DNA from: CAZMBI01 sp964564675
GTDB lineage: Bacteria > Pseudomonadota > Alphaproteobacteria > Rickettsiales > UBA3002
Direction of reading: 5' to 3'
Length of the DNA: 56,055 nucleotides
Assembly (NCBI GenBank): GCA_964564675.1
Contig: CAZMBI010000015.1
Coordinates: 1 to 56,055, forward strand
Shown here: positions 26,480-36,150 of the stretch, piece by piece
How positions within the stretch are numbered: position 1 is the stretch's first letter
Layout of the letters: the number at the start of each line of letters is the position of its first letter
Position numbers and translations under genes: made by a program
Notes under the pieces: generated by a model
Told to the model about the DNA's origin: nothing
What the model saw: the letters and a program-made list of their open reading frames with translations, nothing else
The model's database searches: none

Positions 26480-29400
26480 ATGCAGATCACCCGCCAGTTT
26501 ACCCGCGCCGGCTCCTCGCCCTTTGCCGATATTCCGTTCAAGGCCGTCGATATTGAAATCTGTCATGCCGATGAAACGCAGCGCTTGTGCATTCCGGAAT
26601 TTGAAGTGCCGGCGAACTGGTCTTATGCCGCCAGCGAATATCTGGCGCGCCATTTTCTGCGCAAAACGGGCGTGCCCGCCAAATGCCTGCCAAATCCCAG
26701 CGATGACGAACGCGACATCATGCCGGAGTGGCTATGGCCGTCGGTTCCCAATGAGGCGGCGCTGAATTATCTGCCCGAAGCCGAGCGCTACGGCTCGGAA
26801 TATTCGGCGGCGCAGATTTTTCACCGGCTGGCCGGGGCGTGGACCTATTGGGGTTGGCGCTGTGATTATTTTGATACCGAAGCCGACGCGCGCGCCTTTT
26901 ATGACGAATGCTGCTATGCCATGGCGCAGCAGATGATGGCGCCTGCCGCGCCGCAATGGCTGAACACTGGCCTGCACTGGGCTTATGGCATCGACGGGCC
27001 GGCGCAGGGGCATTATCATATCGAGCCGCAGTCGGGACGTATCTGCAAATCCACCAGTGCCTATGCCCGCCCGCAGCACCATCATTGCTTTATCCAGTCG
27101 GTGCGTGACGAGCTGGTCGGTGACGGCGGCATCATGGATTTGTGGGAGCGTGAGGCGCGGTTATTTAAATATGGCTCGGGCACGGGCAGTAATATGTCCT
27201 CCATCCGCAGTGCGCAGGAGACGCTTTCCAGCGGCGCCAATTCCGGCGGGCTGATCCGTTTCCTGAGTATCGGCGATAAGGCGGCCGGGGCGATTAAACC
27301 GGGCGGCGGTGCCTCGCAGGTGGAAAAGCTGGTGCTGGTAGATATCGACCACCCGGAGATTGAATCCTTCGTGCGCTGGAAAACGACGGAAGAATATAAA
27401 GCGGCAGCCCTGGTGGCCGGTGCGCGGCAGTTGCACGGACACCTCAAGGCATTGCTGGCGGCGCTTGAGTCGGGCGAGCAGGCCGCGATTGCCGAAGCGG
27501 AACTGGCCGCGCGCGAGGCGCAGGTGCCGGAAAGTCACATCGCGCGCGTCAAGGATTACGCGGCGCAGGGCTTCAGCGAGATTTCGCTGCCGGTGTTTGA
27601 CTGCGAGGCGGATTCCGAGGTGTTTCTCACCGTCGGCGCGCATCAGGCGCGCATGGCGGTACGGGTGCCCGATCATTTTTTGCATGCAGTAAGCAAACGA
27701 GGTGTATGGCCCCTGTACGGGCGTCGCGACGGGATAGCAGTCGGCGAACTCGCCGCCGAGGAGTTGATCGGGCAGATCGCGCAGGCCGGCTGGGCAACCG
27801 GCGAGCCGGCGGTGCAGTTCAGCGATACCATCAAAGCCTGGCACGGCTGCGCCAAAGAGGGGCCGATTACCGCGTCCAGCCCGCGCGGGGAATTTTTGTT
27901 CCTCGATGATACGGCCTGCGATATCGCTACGCTTAATTTGGTGCATTTCGTCGATGAAACGGGCGAGTTTGATGTCGCCTCGTTCGAGCATCTCACGCGC
28001 TTGCTGGTGGTGATGCTCGATATCGCCATTACTATGGCGCAATATCCCTCGCGCGAGATTGCGCGCAACACCTACCGTTTCCGCCCGGTGGGCCTGAGCT
28101 ATTGTAACCTGGGCGCGATGCTCATGCAGATGGGCTATGCCTATGACAGCGAGGAAGGCCGGGCCATGTCGGCGGGGGTGACAGCGCTGATGACCGGCGC
28201 CGGCTATGCCGCTTCCGCCGAGCTGGCGCGTGAGCTTGGCGCCTTTGAGGCTTATTCCGCCAATCGTGACGGGATAATGCGGCTGATGTGGCAGCATCAC
28301 GAAGCGGCGTTTGGCCGCACGCAATATCTGGGTTCGGTCGATGTCTGCCCGCCGGCGCTTGACCATGCCAGCCTGCCTGATGCCGGTTTGAGCGAGGCCG
28401 TGCAGCGAGTGTGGGATCTGGCGATGATTCGCGGCGACGAGTATGGTTATAGCAACGCCCAGATCAGTCTGATGGCGGCGAGCCCGCGGCTGTTGCCGCT
28501 GCTTGATGCAGGAGCTGCCGGGGTGGCGCCGCTTGCGCAGTTGGTGGAAATGCGGCCGCATCCGCGCGGCGGTGTGGAGCGCCAGCTCAACGGCGCGGTG
28601 ATCGCGGGGTTGCAGCGGCTGGGCTATGATGCCGGGCAGATTCAGGATATTATCGTGCATGTGTGCGGCCATGGCACGCTGGCGGGGGCGCCGGCGATTG
28701 GCCATGAAGCGCTGGCCGCGCGCGGGTTCAAAGACGAGCAGTTGGTGGCGATAGACGTGGCGCTGATGCGTGCGGCGCATCTGCGGCATGCGTTTGATTC
28801 GTTCGTATTGGGAGAACGCTTCTGCCGCGACGTGCTGCAGATGAACGATGCGCAGTTGCATGATGCGGGCTTCGATGTGCTGCGCCATATAGGCTTCAGC
28901 ACAGACGAGATCGCACGTGCCAACGCCTATGCCTGCGGCACGAACAGCCTGGAAGACGCACCGCATATCAGCGAAGAAGACCTTGCCGTATTCAGCGGGG
29001 AGCTCTCCGTTGAGGCGCAGCTTAACATGATGGCTTCCGTGCAGTCGTTTGTTTCGGGCGGCATTGCCTATGCCGTACCGCTGGCGCGTGATGCCTCGAT
29101 CGAACAATGCCGCAACTGGCTGGTGATGGCCTGGCGGCTCGGCCTGAAATCGCTCAGCCTGCAACGCGCGGGCGGCGGATTATACGACACGCCGCCGGCG
29201 GCCACAGAGGCTACCCCGCAGGCTGCGCAAACACAATTGGCGCACGCACCGCAAACGACCGCCGGGCACACCATGCCCGAGGGGGTGCGCTGGTCGGTGC
29301 GCCAGCCCAGTATTGCGGTGGCCGCTGTCGATCATCTGTCGCTGCCGCAGGCAACCGGAGCCACCGCGCGCGAGCCGCTGCCCGCCCGTCGCCACGGCTT

Positions 29401-29939
29401 TACGCAAAAAGCGGCAGTGGGCAACCATACCCTGTTTTTGCGCACGGGCGAATATCCCGACGGCCGGCTGGGTGAGATTTTTATCGATATGCCCAGACAA
29501 TCGCCCGCGATGCGCAGTATGATGAATCAGTTCGCCATCGCCATTTCCATTGCGTTGCAACACGGCGTGCCGCTGCAGGCCTTTGTCGACGGGTTCCGTA
29601 TGAGCCAGTTTGAGCCGTCCGGGCATGTCGAGGGCAGCCATCATATCGAGACCGCCACATCGGTACTTGATTATATTTTCCGTGAACTGTCGGCGCATTA
29701 TGGCCAGCCGCCGATGCATCGCCGCGAAGCCGAAGCAACCGCCCGGGAAGCTTCACCGAACGCCTCACCGAACGCCNNNNNNNNNNNNNNNNNNNNNNNN
29801 NNNNNNNNNNNNNNNNNNNNNNNNNNNNNNNNNNNNNNNNNNNNNNNNNNNNNNNNNNNNNNNNNNNNNNNNNNNNTCACCGAACGCCTCACCGAACGCC
29901 ACTCAGGCGCTGCGCGATATCATGCGGTTGGATGGGTGA
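26480..29939 (+). CDS. nrdJ: NrdJ-type (B12-dependent) ribonucleotide reductase homologue lacking the radical cysteine
   Basis: Family: class II RNR, which reduces ribonucleotides with adenosylcobalamin. The fold is kept throughout: FKYGSGTGSNMSS, VDIDHPEIESFVRWK, MTGAGYAAS, and the C-terminal TSCPD-like part (HTLFLRTGEYPDGRLGEIFIDM...VLDYIFREL). The two partner cysteines remain (C203 in HHCFIQSV, C480 in DDTACDIATLNL). But the catalytic N-P-C-x-E motif reads S467-P-R-G-E471, so Asn and the thiyl-radical Cys are gone. The phosphate loop APTGTIG and the following DTTGIEP are replaced by AASPRLLPLL (~666-675) and GAAGVAP. The end holds (SPNA)n repeats broken by the N gap. The true stop is TGA at 29937-29939, since the repeat frame is continuous only if the gap length is not 100. 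I infer a non-catalytic paralogue. No cobalamin riboswitch is seen upstream (26209-26479). Confidence 0.88.
29753..29900 (+). repeat. 12-base tandem repeat coding (SPNA)n, interrupted by the gap
   Basis: TCACCGAACGCC occurs twice before the gap (29753-29764, 29765-29776) and twice after it (29877-29888, 29889-29900), all identical. The gap therefore sits inside one repeat tract in the 3' end of the nrdJ homologue. Each unit adds Ser-Pro-Asn-Ala, so copy-number change keeps the frame. Confidence 0.85.
29777..29876. other. Assembly gap of exactly 100 N
   Basis: A round 100-N run marks a scaffold join of unknown length, not measured sequence. The coding frame before and after it agrees with the repeat only if the true length differs from 100 (for example a multiple of 12). 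Confidence 0.97.
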
Positions 29940-29968
29940 GTCGGCGGCGAGGTTAGTGTTAACAGGGC

Positions 29969-32338
29969 CTAAAGCCCGTAATAATCCTTCAGAATAGACG
30001 GATAATTCTGCGCGACGGCCGCTGCCACGGCGGGTGGTGGAGCGGTGGTTTCAAGCGCCAGCAACTGGTCGTTGATGCTGCGCGCGTCGCGCATGAGCAC
30101 CCGCGGCAGAATGCGACCCCATTCGGCCCGGCGCAGGCGCTCGGCGGGCGCACCCAGATCAAAACAGACGGGAAAAAGCCGAAAAGCAAGCGCAATGGAC
30201 AGCGTATAGCTGTAGGTTTCCGGCCACAGGCTCGGGAAGAAGGCGGCGTGGCAGCGCGTCTGGTTAAGTGCCTCATGCAGCGTGTCTTCCTGATAGGCGC
30301 CGTGTAGGGTGACGCAACCGGTGCGTTTGAGCGCGCCGGCGCGCTCACTCTCGCCGAATAGGTGAAAATGAATCGGCAGGTCGCGCTGTTTGGTGTCCTG
30401 GGCCATCTGCACCAGCAATTTGGCCCCTTTATGATCGTTAAGATGACCGATCAGTGCCACGCTGACGGGCGTATTGGGACTGTGCGGGAGATACAGGCTC
30501 GGCCCCTGAACGGTGTGTTGCGGATGCGGCTGGACGAACACGTCAATATCGGGAAAGAAGCGTTGTATGCGCTCGGCGGTGTCACCGGAAGGCGCGATCA
30601 CACGCCGCGCTGCATGTAGTAGCTGGCCATGCAGATGCTGCCACAGCCACAGCGGCGTGCGTCCGGCGGCGGTCGGATGCCGACGGGTCCAGGCGGCGCA
30701 TTGTTCTGTGCTCGGTTCGCCCTCAAAATAACCCTTATCATACAGTAGGTTGATGCTGGGGCAAGCGAAATAATAATCGTGCAGGGTGACATCATAGCCG
30801 ACCGCGAGGTCATCGCGCAGCCGTTCCAGTATAAACAGCATGCGCTGTGGGAAGCCGAGCAGGTGATGAATATGCAGGTGATGGATGCCCAGCTGTGTCA
30901 GCACGTCGCGTAGCGTGTCGTATTCCTCGTCGAGGTCGAATATCAGGTTGGGACAGTCGGGCATCGCCTCATGCCACAGGCACAACTGGGCGGCATGCTC
31001 GGGATCGGGGCTGAGGCGATAGGCGGTGACGCCCTCGCGCGCCAGCCGCTCGGTGAGGTCGCGAATGTGTTTTTCGGTGCCGCCGCCGGCATTGTGGCTG
31101 ATCATCAGGAACGCCTGTTGCTGGCGGAGGGAGAGCAGCCGCGCCACATCGAGGCGCTGGCGATGGGGTTTGAGCGGGTCTTCATCACGGAAGCGGCGCA
31201 CCAGTTCGCGGTAATGCGGATGGCGCTGGTTCAGCTTATACAGCGAGCGGCGCAGCTCCCGCCGCTTGTGCGCGGCAAAGGAAACCGAGCCGGCATGGCG
31301 GACGAACACATCGGCCGCCAGTACGTGCCGCCAGCCGGCGCCGGCCGTGCGTAGGCACCAGTCATTTTCTTCACCGTAGCCGCGGCCGAATATATCCTCG
31401 TCGAAGCGGCCGATCTGTTCGATGGCGGCGCGCTGCATCAGCATGCAAAAGCCCACGGCGGTGGGCAGTTCGTCCGATAACCCGGCATTCGCCTGCGCCG
31501 CCAGCCGGTCGAGCTCGGCGTAACTCACCCCCAGTTCGCGCGTTTTGCCATAAAACGGGACGGGATAGCTGCATAACTCGGCATTGTTGGAAAACGGCGT
31601 CACACTGGCCGTGCGCTCGTCGCGTTCAAGGGCGGCGACCAGGCGCTCAAGCCAGAAATCATAGACCTGCGTATCGGCGTTGAGCAGCAGCACATCGTGC
31701 GATTCATGCCGCGCCATGCCTTCATTAACGGTACGCACGAAGCCCTGATTGTGCTCGTGGGTGATCAGGTCAAACAGGCCGTGCTGCTGGAGTTTTTCCA
31801 GCATGGCCACCAGCGCCGCATCGGGGCTTGCGTCATTGATCACCGTCAGGCTGAACGGAATGTCGGTAGGCGCGGTGAGCACGCTGTACAGACAGGCCAG
31901 CGTTTCCTCATAACCTTTATAAACCGGGATAATCACCGCCAGCCGCACCGGCTCACCACTGTGTGCCTGGCGTTTGACGCCTCGGCTTATCACCTCCTGC
32001 CACTGGGCTTCGCTTGGCACCTCCAGCGCTGTCGGCGGCTGTTCGACTTCGCGCCGCATCAGCCCGTGCAGGCGCGTCAGTCCGGTGTGGCGGTGCAGCC
32101 AGTCCTGATAGCCTTCCGACTGCACAATGAAATGCTCAATGGTGTGGTAGGTCAGCTCGGTGGTGATGTCTTTCGCCCGCCGCGGCAGCGGGAATTTGTC
32201 ATACAGCCAGCTCAGGGCATGGCCGGTGGCGTGTACGAAACGGGCGGCCAGCTGGCGGCGCGCCCATACCGCACGCAGCATACGCAGGCTCCAGGCCGTT
32301 TTGTCATCGGCCTCAGATGATGGCGGTTGGTTGATCAT
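29969..32338 (-). CDS. Two-domain glycosyltransferase (GT2 + GT4-like)
   Basis: The 789-residue protein is probably cytoplasmic or membrane-associated and acts in cell-surface polysaccharide assembly; acceptor and donor are unknown. After ~130 helical residues comes a GT-A (GT2) domain (~140-385) with LAVIIPVYKGYEETLACLYS, VINDASPD, LLLNADTQVYDFWLERL (DxD-like) and FGRGYGEENDWCLRTAGAGW, the rhamnosyltransferase-like pattern. From ~410 follows a GT-B (GT4-like) domain with SHNAGGGTEKHIRDL, LIGHLNDHKGAKLLV and FFPSLWPETYSYTLSIAL. It lies alone, convergent with nrdJ and 46 bases from xerD on the same strand. Such multi-domain enzymes are common in surface-glycan clusters, but none is next to it. 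Confidence 0.88.
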   Translation of the reverse strand: MINQPPSSEADDKTAWSLRMLRAVWARRQLAARFVHATGHALSWLYDKFPLPRRAKDITTELTYHTIEHFIVQSEGYQDWLHRHTGLTRLHGLMRREVEQPPTALEVPSEAQWQEVISRGVKRQAHSGEPVRLAVIIPVYKGYEETLACLYSVLTAPTDIPFSLTVINDASPDAALVAMLEKLQQHGLFDLITHEHNQGFVRTVNEGMARHESHDVLLLNADTQVYDFWLERLVAALERDERTASVTPFSNNAELCSYPVPFYGKTRELGVSYAELDRLAAQANAGLSDELPTAVGFCMLMQRAAIEQIGRFDEDIFGRGYGEENDWCLRTAGAGWRHVLAADVFVRHAGSVSFAAHKRRELRRSLYKLNQRHPHYRELVRRFRDEDPLKPHRQRLDVARLLSLRQQQAFLMISHNAGGGTEKHIRDLTERLAREGVTAYRLSPDPEHAAQLCLWHEAMPDCPNLIFDLDEEYDTLRDVLTQLGIHHLHIHHLLGFPQRMLFILERLRDDLAVGYDVTLHDYYFACPSINLLYDKGYFEGEPSTEQCAAWTRRHPTAAGRTPLWLWQHLHGQLLHAARRVIAPSGDTAERIQRFFPDIDVFVQPHPQHTVQGPSLYLPHSPNTPVSVALIGHLNDHKGAKLLVQMAQDTKQRDLPIHFHLFGESERAGALKRTGCVTLHGAYQEDTLHEALNQTRCHAAFFPSLWPETYSYTLSIALAFRLFPVCFDLGAPAERLRRAEWGRILPRVLMRDARSINDQLLALETTAPPPAVAAAVAQNYPSILKDYYGL

Positions 32339-32384
32339 GCACGCGCAGCATAGCCGATGGCCTCAGCCAGCGGAAGGAAAGAAA

Positions 32385-33311
32385 TCAGGGCGTGATGTTG
32401 CTTAAGGGATGCGCCGTTTCCACCAGTTCCTGCAGGCGCGCCCCGGCGACATGGGTATAAATCTGCGTCGTGGAAATATCGGCATGGCCGAGCAGTTCCT
32501 GAATCACCCGCAAATCGGCGCCGCCTTCCAGCAGATGGGTGGCAAAGGCATGGCGCACGACATGCGGCGAAAGGGCGGCCGGGTCGAGCCCGGCTTTAAG
32601 GGCCAGGTCTTTGAGTAACTGGCCGAAGCGCTGGCGGGTGAGGTGCCCGCCCACGCCTGTTGAGGGAAACAGCCAGGCAGAGGAGCCGCCTGCTTTTATA
32701 AACGCCGCACGCTGAGGCAGGTAATCGACAATGGCCTGCACTGCGCGGCTGTTCAGCGGCGCCAGCCGCTCCTTATCACCCTTGCCGCTGACGATGAGAT
32801 AGGGCTCATAACCATAGGGCTGGCGCGCGTTCTTGCGCAGATGCGACAGGCGCAGGCTGACCAGCTCGCTCACCCGCAGGCCGGAGGCGTATAATATCTC
32901 CAACAGCGCCTTCAGCCGGGCGCCCTCGGCGCCTTCCATATGATGCGCGGTGATCAGCAGACGTTCGATTTCCTCGGCATCCAGGCATTTGGGCAGCTGG
33001 CGGCCCTGTTTGGGCGTGGCGATGGTGGCGGCGGGGTTGTCGGCGCGCTCACCGTCGCTTTGCAGGAACGCCAGGAATTGCTTGATGGCCGAAAGTTTGC
33101 GCGCCAGGCTGGCGGTGGCCAGACCCGACTGGTGTAAATGCGCGACGTAGGCTTCCACCTGACGCCGCGAAAGGCGGTCAAGCCGCCATTTCTGATCGCG
33201 CAGAAAGGCCAGGAACTGGACCAGATCGCGGCGATAGGCGGTCACCGTATTGGCCGAGGCGCCGCGCTCAGCCAGCAGCGATTCGATAAAGGCGTCAATC
33301 CGGTGGTCCAT
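32385..33311 (-). CDS. xerD: Tyrosine recombinase XerD
   Basis: Site-specific recombinase that with XerC resolves chromosome dimers at dif. It has the SAM-like core-binding domain (1-~95; MDHRIDAFIESLLAERGASANTVTAYRRDL) and the catalytic domain with R in SGLRVSELVSL, K in GKGDKERLAPL, HxxR in SPHVVRHAFATHLLEGGADL, H in LLGHADISTTQIYTHV, and Tyr in that last motif. I chose the ATG at 33311 (308 residues) rather than one 12 codons upstream, because it matches the family N-terminus. A phage integrase is unlikely: there are no phage genes, and length and motifs are Xer-like. It is divergent from the Fis-like gene, with about 90 bases between starts. Confidence 0.93.
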   Translation of the reverse strand: MDHRIDAFIESLLAERGASANTVTAYRRDLVQFLAFLRDQKWRLDRLSRRQVEAYVAHLHQSGLATASLARKLSAIKQFLAFLQSDGERADNPAATIATPKQGRQLPKCLDAEEIERLLITAHHMEGAEGARLKALLEILYASGLRVSELVSLRLSHLRKNARQPYGYEPYLIVSGKGDKERLAPLNSRAVQAIVDYLPQRAAFIKAGGSSAWLFPSTGVGGHLTRQRFGQLLKDLALKAGLDPAALSPHVVRHAFATHLLEGGADLRVIQELLGHADISTTQIYTHVAGARLQELVETAHPLSNITP

Positions 33312-33400
33312 ATGCGCTATGGTGCGCCCAAAACGCGCCCGGCGCAAGCATCTTGCGCGGGGGACGGCTTTGGCCTATGCTCTGCTCACTTATTAGGCAG

Positions 33401-33745
33401 ATGATGGCAAACACCCACCCGATTATAACCGATGAGGCAGCTGAGTCGGCGTCGCCCGCAGAACGCGAACCCGCCGATACGCCCGCCACCATCCAGTGGC
33501 AGATGCGCCGGCACCTGCAGGCTTATTTCGCCAGCCACGGGCAGGAGCTGCCACCAGCCGGGCTGTATGAGCGGGTGATGGGGCTGGTGGAAGCACCCCT
33601 GATCGAGGAAACCCTGCGCGCCACCGGCGGCAATCAGCTGCAGGCGGCGAGATTACTCGGGCTAAACCGCAACACGCTGCGCAAGAAGATCCGCCGGCTG
33701 GGCCTGGCATCGCCGCGCCGTGATAGCAGGCGACAGGCATCGTGA
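33401..33745 (+). CDS. Stand-alone Fis-type DNA-binding protein, NtrC output-domain remnant
   Basis: A 114-residue protein whose C-terminal ~75 residues are a Fis helix-turn-helix domain (LPPAGLYERVMGLVEAPLIEETLRATGGNQ, then LQAARLLGLNRNTLRKKIRRLGL). This is nearly the pattern of the NtrC C-terminus in alphaproteobacteria. It has no receiver and no AAA+ domain. Its place directly before ntrY is where ntrC lies in the usual ntrB-ntrC-ntrY-ntrX order, and ntrB is also missing. The start is MMANTHP at 33401 (or ATG at 33404). The stop overlaps the region of the ntrY start. Likely a DNA-bending or regulatory protein like gammaproteobacterial Fis; targets unknown. Confidence 0.85.
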   Translation: MMANTHPIITDEAAESASPAEREPADTPATIQWQMRRHLQAYFASHGQELPPAGLYERVMGLVEAPLIEETLRATGGNQLQAARLLGLNRNTLRKKIRRLGLASPRRDSRRQAS

Positions 33746-33753
33746 AGGTAGCT

Positions 33754-35958
33754 ATGGCCACTTCCAGCTCGACCATTCCGATTACGTCCGACCAGCTGGG
33801 TAGCATTCTGGAGCGCTTCCGGAAATTGCGACCGTCGAAAGTGCTGACCTTCACCCTGCTGGTGGCGGCGCTTAGCTCGGCGATTGCCACCTGGATCGTG
33901 ATAACCGGCAGCGACGCGCCGTTTGGCTTTGAATCCGATACGCTGACCTGGCTGGTCGGCGTCAATCTGGCGCTGGTGGTGGTGCTGGCGAGTTTTATCA
34001 TCGCCCGCATGGTCGAGCTGCTGCGCGCCATGAAACGCGGGGCGGTGGGCTCGCGCCTGCAAACGCGCATCGTGCTGATTTTCAGCCTGGTGACCATTAT
34101 CCCGACCATTATGTTGTCGATTTTCGCGGCGATCTTTTTCCATGTCGGCATCAAGGGCTGGTTCGATGAGCGGGTGACGCAGGCGATTGAGGAATCGGTT
34201 AAAGTGGCCGAAGCCTACCTGAATGAACATAAGGAGACGATCCGCGCCGATGCGCTGGCCATGGCCAGCGATATCGAGCGCCACCTGCCGATGGTGCTGA
34301 CCAACCCGCCCATGTTCGGCAAGATGCTGGATAATCAGGCGGCGCTGCGCAACCTGACGGAAGCCATCATCTTTGACCAGAATCAGGTGATCGCCCGCTC
34401 GGAACTGAGTTTTTCGCTGTCGTTCGAACGGCTGCCGCCGCAGGTGCTCGAACGCGCCGATGGGGGCCGTGTGGTCGTGCTCGCGGACGATCAGGATAAA
34501 ATCCGCGCGCTGGTCAAGCTGGGTAATCTGAACGATACCTACCTGCTCGTTGGGCGGCTGATCGACCCGGATGTGCTTGAACACATGGTGGTTGCCCAAG
34601 GCGGCGCGCGCGATTACCGCCAGCTGCAGGCCAATATCTCCAATATTCAGCTGCATTTTTCCTTATTGTTCGCACTAGTGGCCGTATTGCTGCTGCTGGC
34701 GGCGATCTGGTATGGCATGTATCTGGCGCTGCGGCTGGTGGTGCCGATCACGCGGCTGATTTATGCTGCCGAGCAGGTCCGGGCCGGGGATTTTACGGCG
34801 CAGGTGCCGGATACGCACAAGCAGGATGAAATCGCCACGCTCGGCCGGGCGTTTAACCGGATGACCCAGCAGCTGGAAAAACAGCGCCAGGAATTGATGG
34901 CGGCCAACCGCCAGCTGGATGAGCGCCGGCGCTTTATCGAGGCGGTGTTTGCCGGGGTCTCGGCCGGCGTGGTGGCGCTCGATCAGCACCAGGTCATCAG
35001 TGTTAACAACCGCACCGCCGCGCAATTGCTGCAAGATGATGAAACCCAGTCGATGAAGGGCATGCCGATTACCGCCCTGTTGCCGGATATCGAACCGCTT
35101 CTCAGGCAGGCAGCGGACAAACCGGAGACCCTGATTGAGGAACATATCAGCGTGCGCCGCGCCGGGCGCGTGCTGAATTTGCAGGTGCGGGTGACGGCGG
35201 AAGCAAAGGATAAGCAGATCGAAGGGTTTATCCTGACGTTCGATGATATTACCGAGCTCGTCAACGCCCAGCGCAGCGCCGCATGGGCCGATGTGGCGCG
35301 CCGCATCGCGCATGAGATCAAAAATCCGTTAACACCGATTACCCTGTCGGCTGAGCGGCTGCGTAAAAAATACCGCGACAAGCTGGAGCGCGAAGAAGAA
35401 CGCGAAGGCTTCCAGCGTTATACCGACACCATCGCGCGCCATGCGCGGGATATCGGTCAGATGGTGGAGGAGTTTGTCTCCTTTGCGCGCATGCCCGCGC
35501 CGCTGATGAGCGAACACGATCTCAGCAAGACGGTGCAGGAGGCGGTGTTTTCGGCTAAAACCGTGCATCACGGTATCACCTTCACGACGCAGCTGCCCGA
35601 AGAGCCGGTGATCTGTTCCTATGATGAGCGGCTGCTTGCCCAGACCCTGACCAACCTGCTTAAAAATGCGGCGGAAGGCATTGAAGCCAGACGCGAACGC
35701 GAGCCCGATCTCAACGGTGAGATTACGGTACGCCTAACGCAGGACCCCGAAACCACGCATCTGATCGTGGAGGATAACGGTATCGGGTTTCCGCCGGAGG
35801 AGCTGCACCGCCTGACCGAACCGTATGTCACGACGCGGGCTAAAGGCACCGGTCTGGGGCTTGCGATCGTGAAAAAACATATGGAAGAACATCGCGGCAC
35901 CCTCCACCTGGAAAATCGTGCGCAGGGCGGTGCGCGGGTGGTGCTGGTGTTTGGGTAG
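33754..35958 (+). CDS. ntrY: NtrY sensor histidine kinase
   Basis: Membrane kinase of the NtrYX pair, linked in alphaproteobacteria to nitrogen, redox and envelope control. It has two helices near the start (TFTLLVAALSSAIATWIVI; WLVGVNLALVVVLASFIIA), a third at ~100-125 before a periplasmic sensor loop, and a fourth at ~295-325. HAMP (LVVPITRLIYAAEQVRAGDFTAQV), a PAS domain (~390-500), HisKA with phospho-His H520 in RRIAHEIKNPLTPI, and HATPase (NLLKNAAEGIE, VEDNGIGFP, TGLGLAIVKKH) follow. I chose ATG 33754, with GAAGG 5 bases before it; GTG 33742 in the same frame overlaps the Fis-like gene. Operon with that gene is clear. Confidence 0.93.
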   Translation: MATSSSTIPITSDQLGSILERFRKLRPSKVLTFTLLVAALSSAIATWIVITGSDAPFGFESDTLTWLVGVNLALVVVLASFIIARMVELLRAMKRGAVGSRLQTRIVLIFSLVTIIPTIMLSIFAAIFFHVGIKGWFDERVTQAIEESVKVAEAYLNEHKETIRADALAMASDIERHLPMVLTNPPMFGKMLDNQAALRNLTEAIIFDQNQVIARSELSFSLSFERLPPQVLERADGGRVVVLADDQDKIRALVKLGNLNDTYLLVGRLIDPDVLEHMVVAQGGARDYRQLQANISNIQLHFSLLFALVAVLLLLAAIWYGMYLALRLVVPITRLIYAAEQVRAGDFTAQVPDTHKQDEIATLGRAFNRMTQQLEKQRQELMAANRQLDERRRFIEAVFAGVSAGVVALDQHQVISVNNRTAAQLLQDDETQSMKGMPITALLPDIEPLLRQAADKPETLIEEHISVRRAGRVLNLQVRVTAEAKDKQIEGFILTFDDITELVNAQRSAAWADVARRIAHEIKNPLTPITLSAERLRKKYRDKLEREEEREGFQRYTDTIARHARDIGQMVEEFVSFARMPAPLMSEHDLSKTVQEAVFSAKTVHHGITFTTQLPEEPVICSYDERLLAQTLTNLLKNAAEGIEARREREPDLNGEITVRLTQDPETTHLIVEDNGIGFPPEELHRLTEPYVTTRAKGTGLGLAIVKKHMEEHRGTLHLENRAQGGARVVLVFG

Positions 35959-36150
35959 CGTCATCTCGCGGCGACGGCCTGCCGCCGGCCTGTCGTGGAT
36001 GCCTGCACGCCGACTTCTCCCCAACCCCCGATTAAGGGCTGGACATTTTTGCAGATTTTTGTAGCATTTGTGCAACAGGTCGTGTAACAGGCCATTCGAA
36101 AAGATAAAAGCTCGGCAATCATACGGTTTAACCTGTTGTAGGAGTCTTGC

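Noticed and set aside
27161..29164. 667-codon open frame antisense to the nrdJ homologue
   Set aside because: It mirrors the codon bias of the sense gene, has no ribosome site or recognisable motif, and the sense frame is a clear NrdJ family member.
29753..29900. CRISPR array at the repeat flanking the gap
   Set aside because: Units are 12 bases, directly adjacent with no spacers, and lie in a coding frame.
29901..29956. End of the nrdJ homologue at 29956
   Set aside because: That frame depends on the gap being exactly 100 bases; the SPNA repeat frame continues to a stop at 29939.
32385..33311. Phage or island integrase
   Set aside because: Length, motifs and housekeeping neighbours fit XerD; there is no tRNA, att repeat or phage gene nearby.
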